Shown here: positions 1 through 13,028 of the stretch, one piece after another | Position numbering within the stretch: the stretch's first letter is position 1 | Layout of the letters: every line of letters starts with the position of its first letter | DNA from: Mastigias papua | Taxonomy: Eukaryota; Cnidaria; Scyphozoa; Rhizostomeae; Mastigiidae | Reading direction: 5' to 3' | Assembly: GCA_964019165.1 (NCBI GenBank) | Contig: OZ025273.1 | Location: forward strand, 14,366,714-14,430,713 | Length of the DNA stretch: 64,000 nt | Made by a program: the position numbers and the translations under genes | Notes under the pieces: generated by a model | Database searches by the model: none | The model's input: only the letters and a program-made list of their open reading frames with translations | What the model was told of the DNA's origin: nothing

Positions 1-2658
1 TTCTCATTTTTACGTTCGAGTCGGCCTACTGGTAAAGGCGGGGGAGTTGGCATGTACCTTTCAAATAACATATGCTTTATTAGACGAAATGATCTGGAGT
101 TATCTGATATCGAAAGTATTTGGATCGAGATTACTTGTAAGTTCGCTAAAAATTTCCTTGTTTGCTGCCTGTACCGACCCCCATCCAGTTCACGTTATCT
201 CCCACATAACTTCAATGCCCGTATGAAAGAAATGCTTACCATGGCAACAGCAGAACACAAAGAAATAATCATCATGGGTGATGTAAATATTAACTACCTT
301 GTGAATGAAGACAACAGAGACTTTAAAGAAATCCTTGCTCTCATGGGTATGACACAATTGATACAGGAGGCTACAAGAACATGCGATACAACTAGAACTT
401 TAATTGATATCATTGCATCAAACAATTGCAAAAATATTCGATTCGCAAAGGCTTTCCCATCGGGCTTCAGTGACCATGATTTTGTTGGCTGTGTACGTAA
501 AACAAACCATACGAAATTTAAACCGAAAGAAATCCGTTGCCGTGACTATAAGAAATATAACCCTCACCATCTGAACCTTGATCTTTTAAATGCGAATTGG
601 TTGGAAGTATATAGTACAAACGACGTAAAAATTGCCTGGAAGACATTTCATAAAATTGCCTCCACAATATTTAACACCCATGCTCCCATAATTAATAAAA
701 GAGTGAAATCTAAACCGGCTCCATGGCTTACATCTCATATAAAAGCCCTCATGAATGATCGTGACAGGCTGCATAGAAAATATCAAAAGAGCCATCTAGT
801 TTGTGATAGGAGAGCTTACCAAGGTAAACGTAACAAGGTAAATATCACACTCCGTAAGGCAAGAAATAATTACAACAAGGAACTACTTGAAGAAAGCTCA
901 GATGATCCAGAGAAATCCTGGAAAACCCTAAAAAGGATTTATGCTACATCAGGGAAGGAAAATCCTCTTTGTCAATCCTTTGATAGTAATGGAGAGAAGT
1001 GTACGAGTATGAAACAAATTGCTCATGGATTTCGATCTTTTTTTTCCACTACTGTCAACCACATTAAATCTCAGGCTATGCCTTTGATCAATTGTGCATT
1101 CCGTATACCCAGTGATATGGTCACTAAAACCTACAAAACATTTCACCTCAAAGAGACAACATCAGTGGAAATCTGCAGCATAATTAAAAAGTTGAAACAG
1201 AAAAAATCGACTGGATGTGATAATCTGCCTGTATCATTCTTCAAGGATGCTAAGGATGTTATTAAAGAGCCTCTAGCATACATTTTCAACCTGTCCATTA
1301 AGAGCGGGGTCGTTCCAGCAGACTGGAAATCAGCTCGTATCATACCAGTCTTCAAATCTGGTTCTCGATATCAATTCCAAAACTACAGGCCAATATCGAT
1401 TCTACCAATTGTGACAAAAATTGCTGAAAAAGTTATCCACAAGCATTTGATGACATTTCTTGAAGAAAATAACTTAATATACAAATATCAATTCGGCTTT
1501 CGTGGAGGCATGTCTACAGAGCAGGCAGTGACTCTCTTCCTAGATGAAATACGATCAAATGTCGACAAAGGGAGATTAGTTGGTGCGTGCTGTATAGACC
1601 TAAAGAAAGCTTTCGATACTATTAGCCACTCAACACTTCTGAGCAAACTGCCAAAATATGGCATACATGATCGGGAGCTAGAGTGGTTTACTGATTATCT
1701 ATTCGATCGCAAAGCGATAGTTCAGTACGGCCAGGAACGGTCAGAAGCTCTAAGCCTCCTGTCTGGGGTCCCTCAAGGCTCCATTCTTGGCCCACTGTTA
1801 TTCTTAATCATCATAAATGACCTAACAGACGCTATTATAAACGCGAAAGTTATGATATATGCAGACGATACTGTGCTGTACGTTCCCGGAAAAAGCGCAA
1901 ATGACATAATGGAGAAACTCAACAGTGACCTTAGCAAGCTTGACAAATGGTTCGCCGAAAATGAACTGATCATGAATCTCAGCAAGGGCAAAACCGAAGC
2001 CCTCTTGTTTGGTACATTAAAAAAAGTAGCAAAGGAATCAGCAAATTTCAGAGTGCACGTGAATGATATGGAGATTGAGAAAGCCTCAAGTTACAAGTAC
2101 CTAGGAGTTCAAATAGACAGCACCTTAAATATGAACACATACTTTGATAAGTGCTACAAAAATGCGCCCTCTCGACTAAATCTACTTGCAAAACTACGTG
2201 AACAACTAGGCGTGAAAGCAGCGAAAGCCATTTACGAAAGCATGATCTTACCAACATTTACTTATTGCAGTATTCTCCTGCTCTACAATACAAGAACACA
2301 ATCTGAAAATCTTGCTTCTTTCCACAGTAGAGCTGAGGCAATTATAAACAGACAGCATGAAGCTAGACTCTCACTTCAATCAGTGACAAATGCAAACAAA
2401 AAGCTCGCTTGTATCATTGTCAGAGATTGTCTTGATAATAATATCATCGAACCCTTCAAGAACTACTTCCAGCTCATAGAACATTCAATTGGGACAAGGA
2501 ATAGATCAAACCTGATACGACTCCCTAGATTTAAAACAGAGTATGCTAGAAGAAGTTTTTCATTGACAGGTGCTAAAGAATTCAACATGCTTCCATTGGA
2601 AGCCCGTGAAATGACAACATCTGATTTTAAATCGTTTCTAACGACACATTTTTGTTAA
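1..2658 (+). CDS. LINE (CR1/L2/Jockey-like) endonuclease-reverse transcriptase, 5' end outside window
   Basis: This is the main ORF of a non-LTR retrotransposon; it nicks target DNA and copies its RNA into the nick. The frame is open from base 1, and the codons before the first ATG (52) already read as the GGGVG stretch of an APE-type endonuclease, so the gene starts upstream of the window. Counting from that ATG (868 residues), I see YRPPSS (41-46), GDVN (76-79) and the endonuclease SDH (140-142). The reverse transcriptase follows: a NYRPIS motif, LKKAFD (about 516-521), GVPQGS (about 572-577) and the catalytic YADD (603-606). The C-terminal part has YLGVQID and the usual Arg/Lys-rich tail. 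There is no stop or frameshift, so the copy looks young. The first endonuclease residues lie outside the window. The clade (CR1, L2 or Jockey) cannot be fixed by eye. Confidence 0.9.
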   Translation, partial: FSFLRSSRPTGKGGGVGMYLSNNICFIRRNDLELSDIESIWIEITCKFAKNFLVCCLYRPPSSSRYLPHNFNARMKEMLTMATAEHKEIIIMGDVNINYLVNEDNRDFKEILALMGMTQLIQEATRTCDTTRTLIDIIASNNCKNIRFAKAFPSGFSDHDFVGCVRKTNHTKFKPKEIRCRDYKKYNPHHLNLDLLNANWLEVYSTNDVKIAWKTFHKIASTIFNTHAPIINKRVKSKPAPWLTSHIKALMNDRDRLHRKYQKSHLVCDRRAYQGKRNKVNITLRKARNNYNKELLEESSDDPEKSWKTLKRIYATSGKENPLCQSFDSNGEKCTSMKQIAHGFRSFFSTTVNHIKSQAMPLINCAFRIPSDMVTKTYKTFHLKETTSVEICSIIKKLKQKKSTGCDNLPVSFFKDAKDVIKEPLAYIFNLSIKSGVVPADWKSARIIPVFKSGSRYQFQNYRPISILPIVTKIAEKVIHKHLMTFLEENNLIYKYQFGFRGGMSTEQAVTLFLDEIRSNVDKGRLVGACCIDLKKAFDTISHSTLLSKLPKYGIHDRELEWFTDYLFDRKAIVQYGQERSEALSLLSGVPQGSILGPLLFLIIINDLTDAIINAKVMIYADDTVLYVPGKSANDIMEKLNSDLSKLDKWFAENELIMNLSKGKTEALLFGTLKKVAKESANFRVHVNDMEIEKASSYKYLGVQIDSTLNMNTYFDKCYKNAPSRLNLLAKLREQLGVKAAKAIYESMILPTFTYCSILLLYNTRTQSENLASFHSRAEAIINRQHEARLSLQSVTNANKKLACIIVRDCLDNNIIEPFKNYFQLIEHSIGTRNRSNLIRLPRFKTEYARRSFSLTGAKEFNMLPLEAREMTTSDFKSFLTTHFC

Positions 2659-2798
2659 ATTTTGTGGACAAATGCCCTATGTACTTATTTTAAGTTTGAC
2701 TTTTTAGGTAACCTCTTTAATTTACTTTCTTTATTTTTCCTGGACACACATTGATAACAGCTGTTCAAGTTGAAGTGTTTATCCAGGTTAAACATTCG
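2659..2798 (+). other. 3' untranslated region of the LINE
   Basis: AT-rich non-coding sequence lies between the LINE stop codon and the (TTA)n tract. No polyadenylation-type A tail is present. CR1/L2-group elements usually end in a short tandem repeat rather than poly(A), which fits what follows. Confidence 0.6.
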
Positions 2799-2799
2799 A

Positions 2800-2852
<53 letters not shown>
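2799..2852 (+). repeat. (TTA)n microsatellite, probable LINE tail
   Basis: About 18 perfect TTA units follow the LINE 3' UTR directly. The next element begins, 5'-truncated, on the last unit. This is most simply the replicated tail of the upstream LINE. Confidence 0.85.
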
Positions 2853-2853
<1 letters not shown>

Positions 2854-2855
<2 letters not shown>

Positions 2856-5472
2856 GGACTTACTGAAGTAGAAGCTGAAAGCATTGAGTGCTAAGCTAAG
2901 ATACCAACAGAAGCTCCATAAACGGAAAGTTGTCAACCGTCAATTTGCCAACAACCCCCGACAAGTTTTCCGCCAAATGAGAGGAAACTCGATGAAAGCA
3001 GACAGATTGCCAACCAAAAATGAAGTAGAGAAATTCTGGGAAGAAATCTGGGAAAAGAAAGGGCAATTTAATCAACAAGCAGAATGGTTGAAATTGCTTG
3101 AATATCCCTACTGTGCAAAAGCAATACCTAAAGATAATACAATTAGTAATGAAATTGTTCAGAGAGCAATAAGGGAACTTCAAACAAAATAGTCACCCGG
3201 ACCAGACCTCATTACAGGTTTCTGGTACAAAAACCTGTCTTCTATTGTTCCATACGTGGCAATACTATTTGAAAAATCTTTAAATAACTCCGAACGCATT
3301 CCAAAATGGCTAGCTCAAGCAAAAACTGTGCTGCTACCAAAAATCACCGAAACCCAAATGGCTAAAAACTACCGGCCTATAGCTTGCTTAAACATCATGT
3401 ACAAGCTATATACCAGCTGTCTGAACATGTTCCTTTGCGACCACTGTGAAATAAACAACATTATAACATCAGAACAAGCGGGAGGAAAGAAAAATGTCTG
3501 GGGAACTACTGAACAACTATTGCTAAATAAGACCGTTCTAAAGGAAGCGCGATCAAAGAGGCGTAACCTCTACTCAGTTTGGCTCGACTACAGAAAGGCA
3601 TTCGACTCAGTACCTCATGAGTGGCTGTTATATGCTCTCAAGCTAGCCAAAACTCCGGAGAAGCTAATTGTAGCGATTAGGGAGCTTACAAACATTTGGT
3701 CCACCAAATTACATCTTAGTGGTACCAAAGAGAGCATTACGACCAAGACCATCAGATTCTACAAAGGGATCTTCCAAGGGGACAGCCTTTCTGTTATTCT
3801 ATTTATCCTATCCGTCAACCCTTTGTCTCAGCTATTGAAGCAGCTAAAAGGTTGTGCAGCTGACAACAAACGAACAACCAATATTACACACAATTTCTTT
3901 ATTGATGATCTCAAGCTGTATGCAGAGACCTTAAATAATCTCAAGAAACTCCTAGATATTGTTACTACATTCTCGAAAGACATTGATATGCAGTTTGGGG
4001 TGGACAAGTGCGCCTACATACAGATCAGCGGCTGTAAACAAGTCAATAACCAAGCGCCTTTAGAAATGAACGATCTAGTTATACGATCTGTGGAGGAAGG
4101 CGATACTCACCGATACTTAGGCCAGGACGAGATCATCGAATACGTGGGAGAACTAAACAAGGAAAGAGTCAAGAAAGAGTTGTACACTAGGTGCAGAAAA
4201 CTGTGGTCCTCTGAACTCTCAGCATATAACAAAGCTACTGCACATAATACTTTCGTAACAAGTGTCATCAACCCCACCTTTGGTATTATTGATTGGAATA
4301 TCGAAGCTTTAAAGAAATTGATATTAGAATTCGCAAGATCATGAGTATGAATAGCAGTTTTCATCCTAACAGGGACGTTGATAGACTGTATATTCCAAGG
4401 CACCAAGTTGGCAGAGGCCTGAAGTCGGTACAGACCCTCTATGAATGCAGAATAGCTTTGCTGTACAGTAATCTCGAAATGCATAAAGACAGAAACGCTG
4501 CAATGAGCTATATCTACCAACAGGAAATAGACCATTCAATACGTGTAGGAAGAGAACTAATGAGCAATAATAACATCACTATAACTCCTGACGAGAAACC
4601 TAGAGTAACTGGGAGAAAATTGCTGCGACAAATTCAGGAAAAAAAGTTCTATGAGCTATAGACCAAAAGTCATGCATGGATATGTCCAAAAAATGATCGA
4701 CAGAGATGAAGGTATTGATAAACAAACTAGCCAACAGTGGCTGCAGGACAAGTATCTGACTTCAAATTTTGCAGCATACGCATGTGCCATACAAGAGCAA
4801 GAAATATCAACTAAATACTTGATTAACAAGAGACAACGAGATTCTGGTGTACCGCCTATTGTAAATAACCGATGCCGCCTCTCCAAATCAAACATTGAAG
4901 ACATCACACACGTTATTAGCTCTTGTCCAATGATGTCAAGTCGCTACTACCTGCCTATGCCCCATGATCCAGTCGCCAAAGCCGTTTTCAAGTCACACTT
5001 GAAGAAACATGTAGGCGAAGGGGTGCAGTTTCCAAATGAATACGAATTTATCGAGAAACATGGCGACTATGAACATTGGTTGAACGTTCCGATCAGAACT
5101 TCAACAAAATTGGCCCATAATAAGCCTGATATACTGATATGGAACAAAGCAGAAAAAACCTGTGTAGTTGTTGAGATAAGCTGTCCCGCCGATGTGAATA
5201 TAACGAAGAAAGCAAAAGAAACACTTGATAATTATGCAGCCCTATTACGAAACCTACAAATGCTATACCAAGGCTACAAATTTGAAATGGTCCCTAAAAT
5301 AGTCGGTGCACTGGGCTACGTCTCTAAGGAATTGAAAACAAACCTGGAAAAACTGAACTTTAATGAGAAGGAAGTAAAAAGCATTACAAGAAAATTACAG
5401 ACTATATCGGTCTCAGGAACTGTGAAAATCATGAAAACTTTTATGGGATTCACAATGAAAAATCAAATCTAA
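2854..5472 (+). pseudogene. Non-LTR retrotransposon (R2/R4/Dong/NeSL group) RT with C-terminal restriction-like endonuclease, broken
   Basis: The pieces follow one another in the order expected for a single ORF. The N-terminal part has stops at 2869 (TAG) and 3190 (TAG, just before SPGPD). The reverse transcriptase shows NYRPIACLN, LDYRKAFDSVPH, FQGDSLS and FIDDLKLYA (the YxDD box with Phe), then YLGQDE. A frameshift near 4300-4344 leads into a block with FHPNRDVDRLY and GRGLKS, and a second near 4650 leads into the C-terminal domain. There the zinc finger reads CRLS...H...C, so its second Cys is lost. A PD...VVVEIS motif near 5127-5180, followed by CPAD and VGALG, matches the PD-(D/E)xK restriction-like endonuclease of these elements. 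The 5' end is truncated at the (TTA)n tract. The group is well supported; the exact clade is not. The element is dead. Confidence 0.82.
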
Positions 5473-6605
<1,133 letters not shown>

Positions 6606-7199
6606 TCATTTATCTTTTCAAAGCTCAGTTGAATGCTCTTGACTTCTTCGGGATCCAAGTTATACTGCCCGCCATTTACAGCGCAACTGGGAGTCTTAAC
6701 TTTCAAGATGAACTTGCTATATGGCACGTAGGCTTTATCATCGGTGGATAAAGCGAAGTAAAAATCTCACCAAACACACTCTGTATAAAGTCAGCTCTGT
6801 GTAATGAATCTTTGAGAAACTTCATAATCAATGAGACGAACAGTTTTCTGACACCTTTACCCACTGGAGATTTATCCTTAGTTTCAGTTTACAAAAGATG
6901 TTGAAAGGAGATACAGCAAATGAATAGATTTTACTAACGAAAAGAAACAGAATTTTGTTTTGAGAAGATAAATGAAATGCACTACCCTCACATAAGTATA
7001 TTTCACCGCTATATCCAAAATGGCGGCAAAATTTCACCATATTTTGATTAGGCCAAAATATAAATTGCCACAGTTGGTTTCATGCAGAATTTTCAGTGAC
7101 AATTTCGTCGGGAAAATGTGAAGATGTTTGCTGACACCAGATTTTTCGACAATAAACTAAAAAAAACGAACAGTATATTTCCTAGATATCTCAAAGTGC
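6606..7199. other. Internal non-coding part of the Tc1-like element
   Basis: This is sequence between the left inverted repeat and the transposase remnant. I see no supported gene in it. Confidence 0.5.
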
Positions 7200-8250
7200 A
7201 TAATACCAAAAACCAGAAAATTGCGCTTTGAGCAACGAGTAGCAGTTAGGTATTTGAGAGAACGTGGATTATCTTATCGTGAAATAGGAAAACAAGTTTG
7301 CTGTAATCTTCCACAGCCGTAAAGATTTACAAAAAAATTGTTTTTACTGGGTCAGTTGCAAACAAGGAAAGAACAGGGTGTTTAAACAAATTTAGCAAAA
7401 GGAAACAGAATGATTTGTAGAGCTTCTAGGGGATTGAGGTTTTCAAGTTTGAAAACTGTTGTGTCCGACATGCGAATATTCCATATTTATCAAAATGCCA
7501 CTGCATCAGTAGTAAGAAGAATTCTACATAAATACAAGCTTTATAGCTTTCAAAGGAAAAGAAAACCGTATGTTTCCGTAAAAAATCAAGCGTACCATCG
7601 TCAGCGGGCGAAGGCTCTAAGTGAATGGCCAGCTGAGTACTGGAATGATGTAATGTTTTCTGATGAATGTCGCTTAGATTAAAAACGATTCCAGAATGTT
7701 TAGAGTTTGGCGGATGCCAGCGGAAGCCAGCAAACCCGAGCTTTTCCAACCAAAGTTCAGAAATCTATCATGTGCTGGGGGCGTATTGGGCCTAATGGTA
7801 TTGGAAAGCTGGTGGTTTGTACACAGAAAATGAATGCCACAAAATATGTTTCTTTGCTGCAAGAAACTCTACCTCAAGCAAAGCATTTTTGCCATCTATG
7901 GTGTTGAAAATAGACCTTTCATCTTCCAACAAGACAATGCATCCCCACACCGAGCTAAAATCACCAAAAGTTACTTGGATCACGAGGGGATAAATATCCC
8001 CCGTGGCCACCATAACGTCCCAATCTGAAAATTATCGAAAATGTTTGGCAGTTCATGAAAAACAAACTAAATTTTGACCAAAGAGGTCCTCCAAGAACAA
8101 AAGATGAATTAATAGAGCGAATTCAGGAAGTGTGACAACGAATTCCTGTTATGTACCTGAAGAAACTGTACGAATCCATACCAAGAAGACTTGCAGCAGT
8201 CCAAAACATGCGTGGCTATTCAACAAAATATTATGAACACCACTACTAAA
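7200..8250 (+). pseudogene. Tc1-type transposase, decayed
   Basis: The enzyme family cuts and pastes DNA with a DDE/DDD triad. The first part (about 7,215-7,310) encodes EQRVAVRYLRERGLSYREIG, a typical Tc1 helix-turn-helix. Then come VRRILHKYKL, FSDECRLD (first catalytic Asp, near 7,665), CWGRIGPNGIG and FQQDNASPHRA (second Asp, near 7,937). IENVWQFMKNKLNF (near 8,033) carries the final Glu, at roughly the 34-residue spacing of DD34E elements. After it come a block ending RRLAAVQNMRGYSTKYY and the end of homology. At least three in-frame stops (for example the TAA at 7,680 and TGA at 8,134) and several frameshifts break it. Confidence 0.85.
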
Positions 8251-8414
8251 AGCCATTTGCTATCAATTAGTTCATAGTTTTTAACTTTCGAAATACTTTG
8301 CATTAGTTTGTTCTAGTTTTCTTGTTAGCCAGTTGATGATAAGCGATACTCTGATGGCTAGCTCCTGAAGCCATTTTAGGTAAAGCGGTGAAATACGTAT
8401 GTGAGGAAAGTGTA

Positions 8415-9887
<1,473 letters not shown>

Positions 9888-9924
9888 TCAGTTTGAAACT
9901 TGTCAGTTTATCAAGTCATTGGCG

Positions 9925-10679
9925 ATGGAAAAAGAGAAGAGCCCCACTCATGTGACAAATGCGGACGATACTCATGTTTTGGAAGGAGAAACTCGAATCA
10001 GGCGAAGAAATGTGACCGTGGATTGGGAAGGTTTCAAGGCTGAGAAAAGAAGGACGCTGAAACAAGCAAGAAGCAATGCAAAGCGAGCTTTGACTGTGGC
10101 CCTGAGGCAGATTTCAGATGCATTATTGGCAGAGGGTTCAATTGGAGATGCAGTAGCAAGCGAATGGAATCTGGTGCAGGGTTTTGAAAGGTTCAATCAA
10201 GCATGTGATGCATACAAAGATTTATTGACTAATGAAGATGACTTGGATGAATGCATGGCGTATTTTCACGAGGCAAAAGTACGATTTATGGCTATGACAG
10301 ATCGACTTGCGCTGCACTTAGAGACAAGAGAGAGATTTCATGACAAAGAAATCACATATGATAAAGCATTTCTGGACTCGGTAAGTGAGACTAACTCTCA
10401 AAACAGCTCTCTTTCCAGGTCTTCAAATTCAACGAGAGGTGAGATTATCAAGGCAAAACTGCGAATTGGAACAAAAAGGGCAGCGCTGCTGGCTGAGGAA
10501 TCAATGTTGCAAAGACGACGGAGCCTTGAAAAATTGGAGTTGGAGGTGAATCAGCAAAAGGAAGAGTTGCATTTGAAGACAGCTCGCAAAGATCGAAGCC
10601 GAGGAGAAAGTTTGCGAAGAATTTGAAATCTCATTGCAAGCACGATCTGATAAATTCAGTGATCCAGTGTTTTCACGTG
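9925..10679 (+). pseudogene. BEL/Pao gag, N-terminal part (frameshifted, cut by transposon insertion)
   Basis: The first ATG after the 5' LTR starts a highly charged, helix-rich protein (about 220 residues in frame), as in other BEL/Pao Gag N-termini. Its last third is Lys/Glu-rich and probably coiled coil (near residues 180-220). A one-base shift near 10,580 moves the frame: the old frame stops at 10,626, while the shifted frame reads on through FSDPVF into the first partial copy of a 17-residue repeat. That repeat continues at 14,731 on the far side of the nested transposon. No enzymatic motif is expected or seen. Confidence 0.75.
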
Positions 10680-10982
10680 TATGGTGGCCGAGAACCGCCA
10701 TTATATTTCAAATCTTTATTTTAATCAAAAGCAAAAATTTTAATTTAAATTTAGATTGAAAAGTGATTTCATACAATCGACTGAAAAATTTTATTTTCTT
10801 ATGCAATAAAAATGAATGTAATTTAAAGTGAAATTAAATTCAATTTGATTTCTCTCTTCCTCGGCGTGGCCGAGAAGCGCCATTTCCATACAAAGCAGCT
10901 ATCATGGCTGAGAACCGCCAACTCTGTATGAAAACGAGGCTACAATTATTTTCGCGGCAAATTAGAATGCCACATGTGCATA
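10680..10982 (+). repeat. Left terminal inverted repeat of the IS3EU-like element
   Basis: It pairs with 14,458-14,728 and has about 33 extra bases in an AT-rich stretch near 10,790-10,830. It contains three copies of a 17-base motif, TGGCYGAGAASCGCCAW, at 10,685-10,701, 10,867-10,883 and 10,905-10,921. These are likely transposase binding sites by analogy with other elements. The transposase ATG follows 31 bases after the repeat. Confidence 0.9.
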
Positions 10983-11013
10983 ACCCTTTGGTGTTTTATG
11001 AAATACACTGAAA

Positions 11014-12984
11014 ATGGCAAGTACGAGGTCACTTTGGAAGGAAAATAATGAATTGAAAGAGGATCTTCAACGACTTGTTGAGCAGCAGATGCAACGAAAT
11101 GAAATTTTAGATTTTATGAGGAGAGACTATGGGTGTTACGCTTGGAGTATGAGAACCCTGGAGCGACGGCTACATTTCTTTAATATCAAGTATATTGATT
11201 ATTCAACCCCTATGGAAAAAGTAAAAGAATCTGTGAAGAAAGAATTGAATGGACCTGGTGCCTTACTTGGTTACAGAGCCATGACACACAAACTACGTCA
11301 GAAGTACCATCTAAAGGTGTCTAGAGATATAGTGCATGCAGTAATGTATGAGTTAGATGAAGATGGTCTTTTGTCTAGGCGCCCTGGAACCAAGAGAAGG
11401 AAGCAGAAAGGACACTTTATAACACCTGGTCCCAACTGGACCTACTCTTTGGATGGCCATGACAAATTGATGGGGTTTCAAAATTCGACTTTTCCTCTGG
11501 CAATTTATGGATGTATAGATACTGCTAGCAGGAAGCTGATGTGGCTAAAGATCTGGACTACCAATTCGAATCCAGCATTAATTGGAAAGTGGTATCTGGA
11601 GAGTTTGATGGAGACCAAGATAGTGCCGAGCTACATACGCATAGACAAAGGAACTGAAGCTACAACTATGAGTGCAATGCACAGCTACCTTAGAAGTCTT
11701 CAAGGTGACCTGGAAAATCCAACAGATTCTGTAATATTTGGACCTTCGCCATCTAACCAGGTTAGAATATTCAATTAGCAAAATGATACTATTTAGTACT
11801 TTAATGCACAATTTGTGATGAAACAAATTACATAGGCATGAACAAGTAGATTTTTACAACCTTGTATTTTGCAGATAGAAAGGTGGTGGAGAGAATTACA
11901 TGACAGACTTGAAAAGGTTTTTAAGCAAGGTCTGCGATGGTTGAAGGAGCAATGTCATTATAATCCATATGATGAATTTGACAGGTATCTACTTTCATGT
12001 ACACTGCAATCATGAGACTATGTATGGTTCATGTTTTTTGCTATGCTCTGTTGTAAGTATTCTCAACAACAAGAGACAGAAAGCCAAGACACTTCAAAAT
12101 GCATTACAAAAAGTATAACTGTTTTTGAATGTTCAATAGAAGATCAACTTGGATACAGAAAGTATAACCCCTTTTTATGGCACCCTATTGTCTTTTTTTG
12201 TAGATCTATTCTGGCATTTATCATGATTCCTTTAATGCAGCAACAGCTAGATGAGTTCCGTGACACAATATGGAATAGTCATAGAATTCGAGCCCAAAAT
12301 CATACATTAATGGCTGATGGGGTTCCTAATCACATATTTGCATTTCCAGAGAGATATAACATGAAAATTCTAGGTAATAATTGCCTGATATCCTCAATTA
12401 CAGTATTGTTATTTTAGCTGACAGCTGCAAAAGTCTCTGAAATAATATGTCTATAAAGCTAGATGCTAAGTTAACACTGCATCAAATCATTTTCTACACA
12501 AATAGATAACTGCAGATCAAATAAATTAAAATCTATTATGTATGTTATAAAACATGTTTGTCTTTGCATATAAATCATTACATACTGCTATGATAGCCAT
12601 GAGTGAAAGCTAATGTTGGTGGGTTGACTAGTAACCTAGAAATTTGGATTTTCTATAATGTGAAATATTGGGTATAATGTTGTTTTATTGCAATTTCTGC
12701 CCAATACACTGCTCATGACATTTTTGCAGCTAGGAAGTGCCTAGCACTAGCCCCTCCATGTAATTTTTCAACTAATCAATACTGCATCTTTCCCATTGAT
12801 AGGTTTTACAATAGATGAAAAAGATCTATGCACAGCTGGAGAATTGGCTGGGGTTCTGAATGCTGCCACAGATTATATTTCATGTGACATTCGTGATAAG
12901 CTAGAGGCCATCATACCAGAGCCTAAAAAAGTACAGCCTGATGAATTTGTCCAGGCATATCTTTTGATAAAGTACTCAGCATGA
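11014..12984 (+). CDS. IS3EU-like DDE transposase, four exons
   Basis: I read exons 11014-11760, 11875-11984, 12204-12373 and 12803-12984. All three introns (114, 219 and 429 bp) have GT-AG ends and the frame is kept across each junction, giving 402 residues with no stop. Residues about 25-55 look like a helix-turn-helix and about 80-120 like a second DNA-binding module of the IS3/integrase type. The catalytic core starts with YSLDGHD (D147); the second acid is in RIDKGTE (D211). The third is E251 in IERWW, the second codon of exon 2, giving D-x39-E. A conserved-looking tail follows (IWNSHRIRAQ, GVPNHIFAFPE). The enzyme should cut and join the element's inverted repeats in the nucleus. Unspliced RNA would end at 11,778 with 254 residues and no catalytic Glu. 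The superfamily name is from memory; the DDE assignment is firmer. Confidence 0.85.
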
Positions 12985-13028
12985 TAAAGTAATTACTACA
13001 TTCAGTACTATCAGCACTATGCTTTGTT

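Noticed and set aside
12031..12417. Separate 128-residue gene
   Set aside because: It contains exon 3 of the transposase plus intron sequence; splice sites and frame explain it better.
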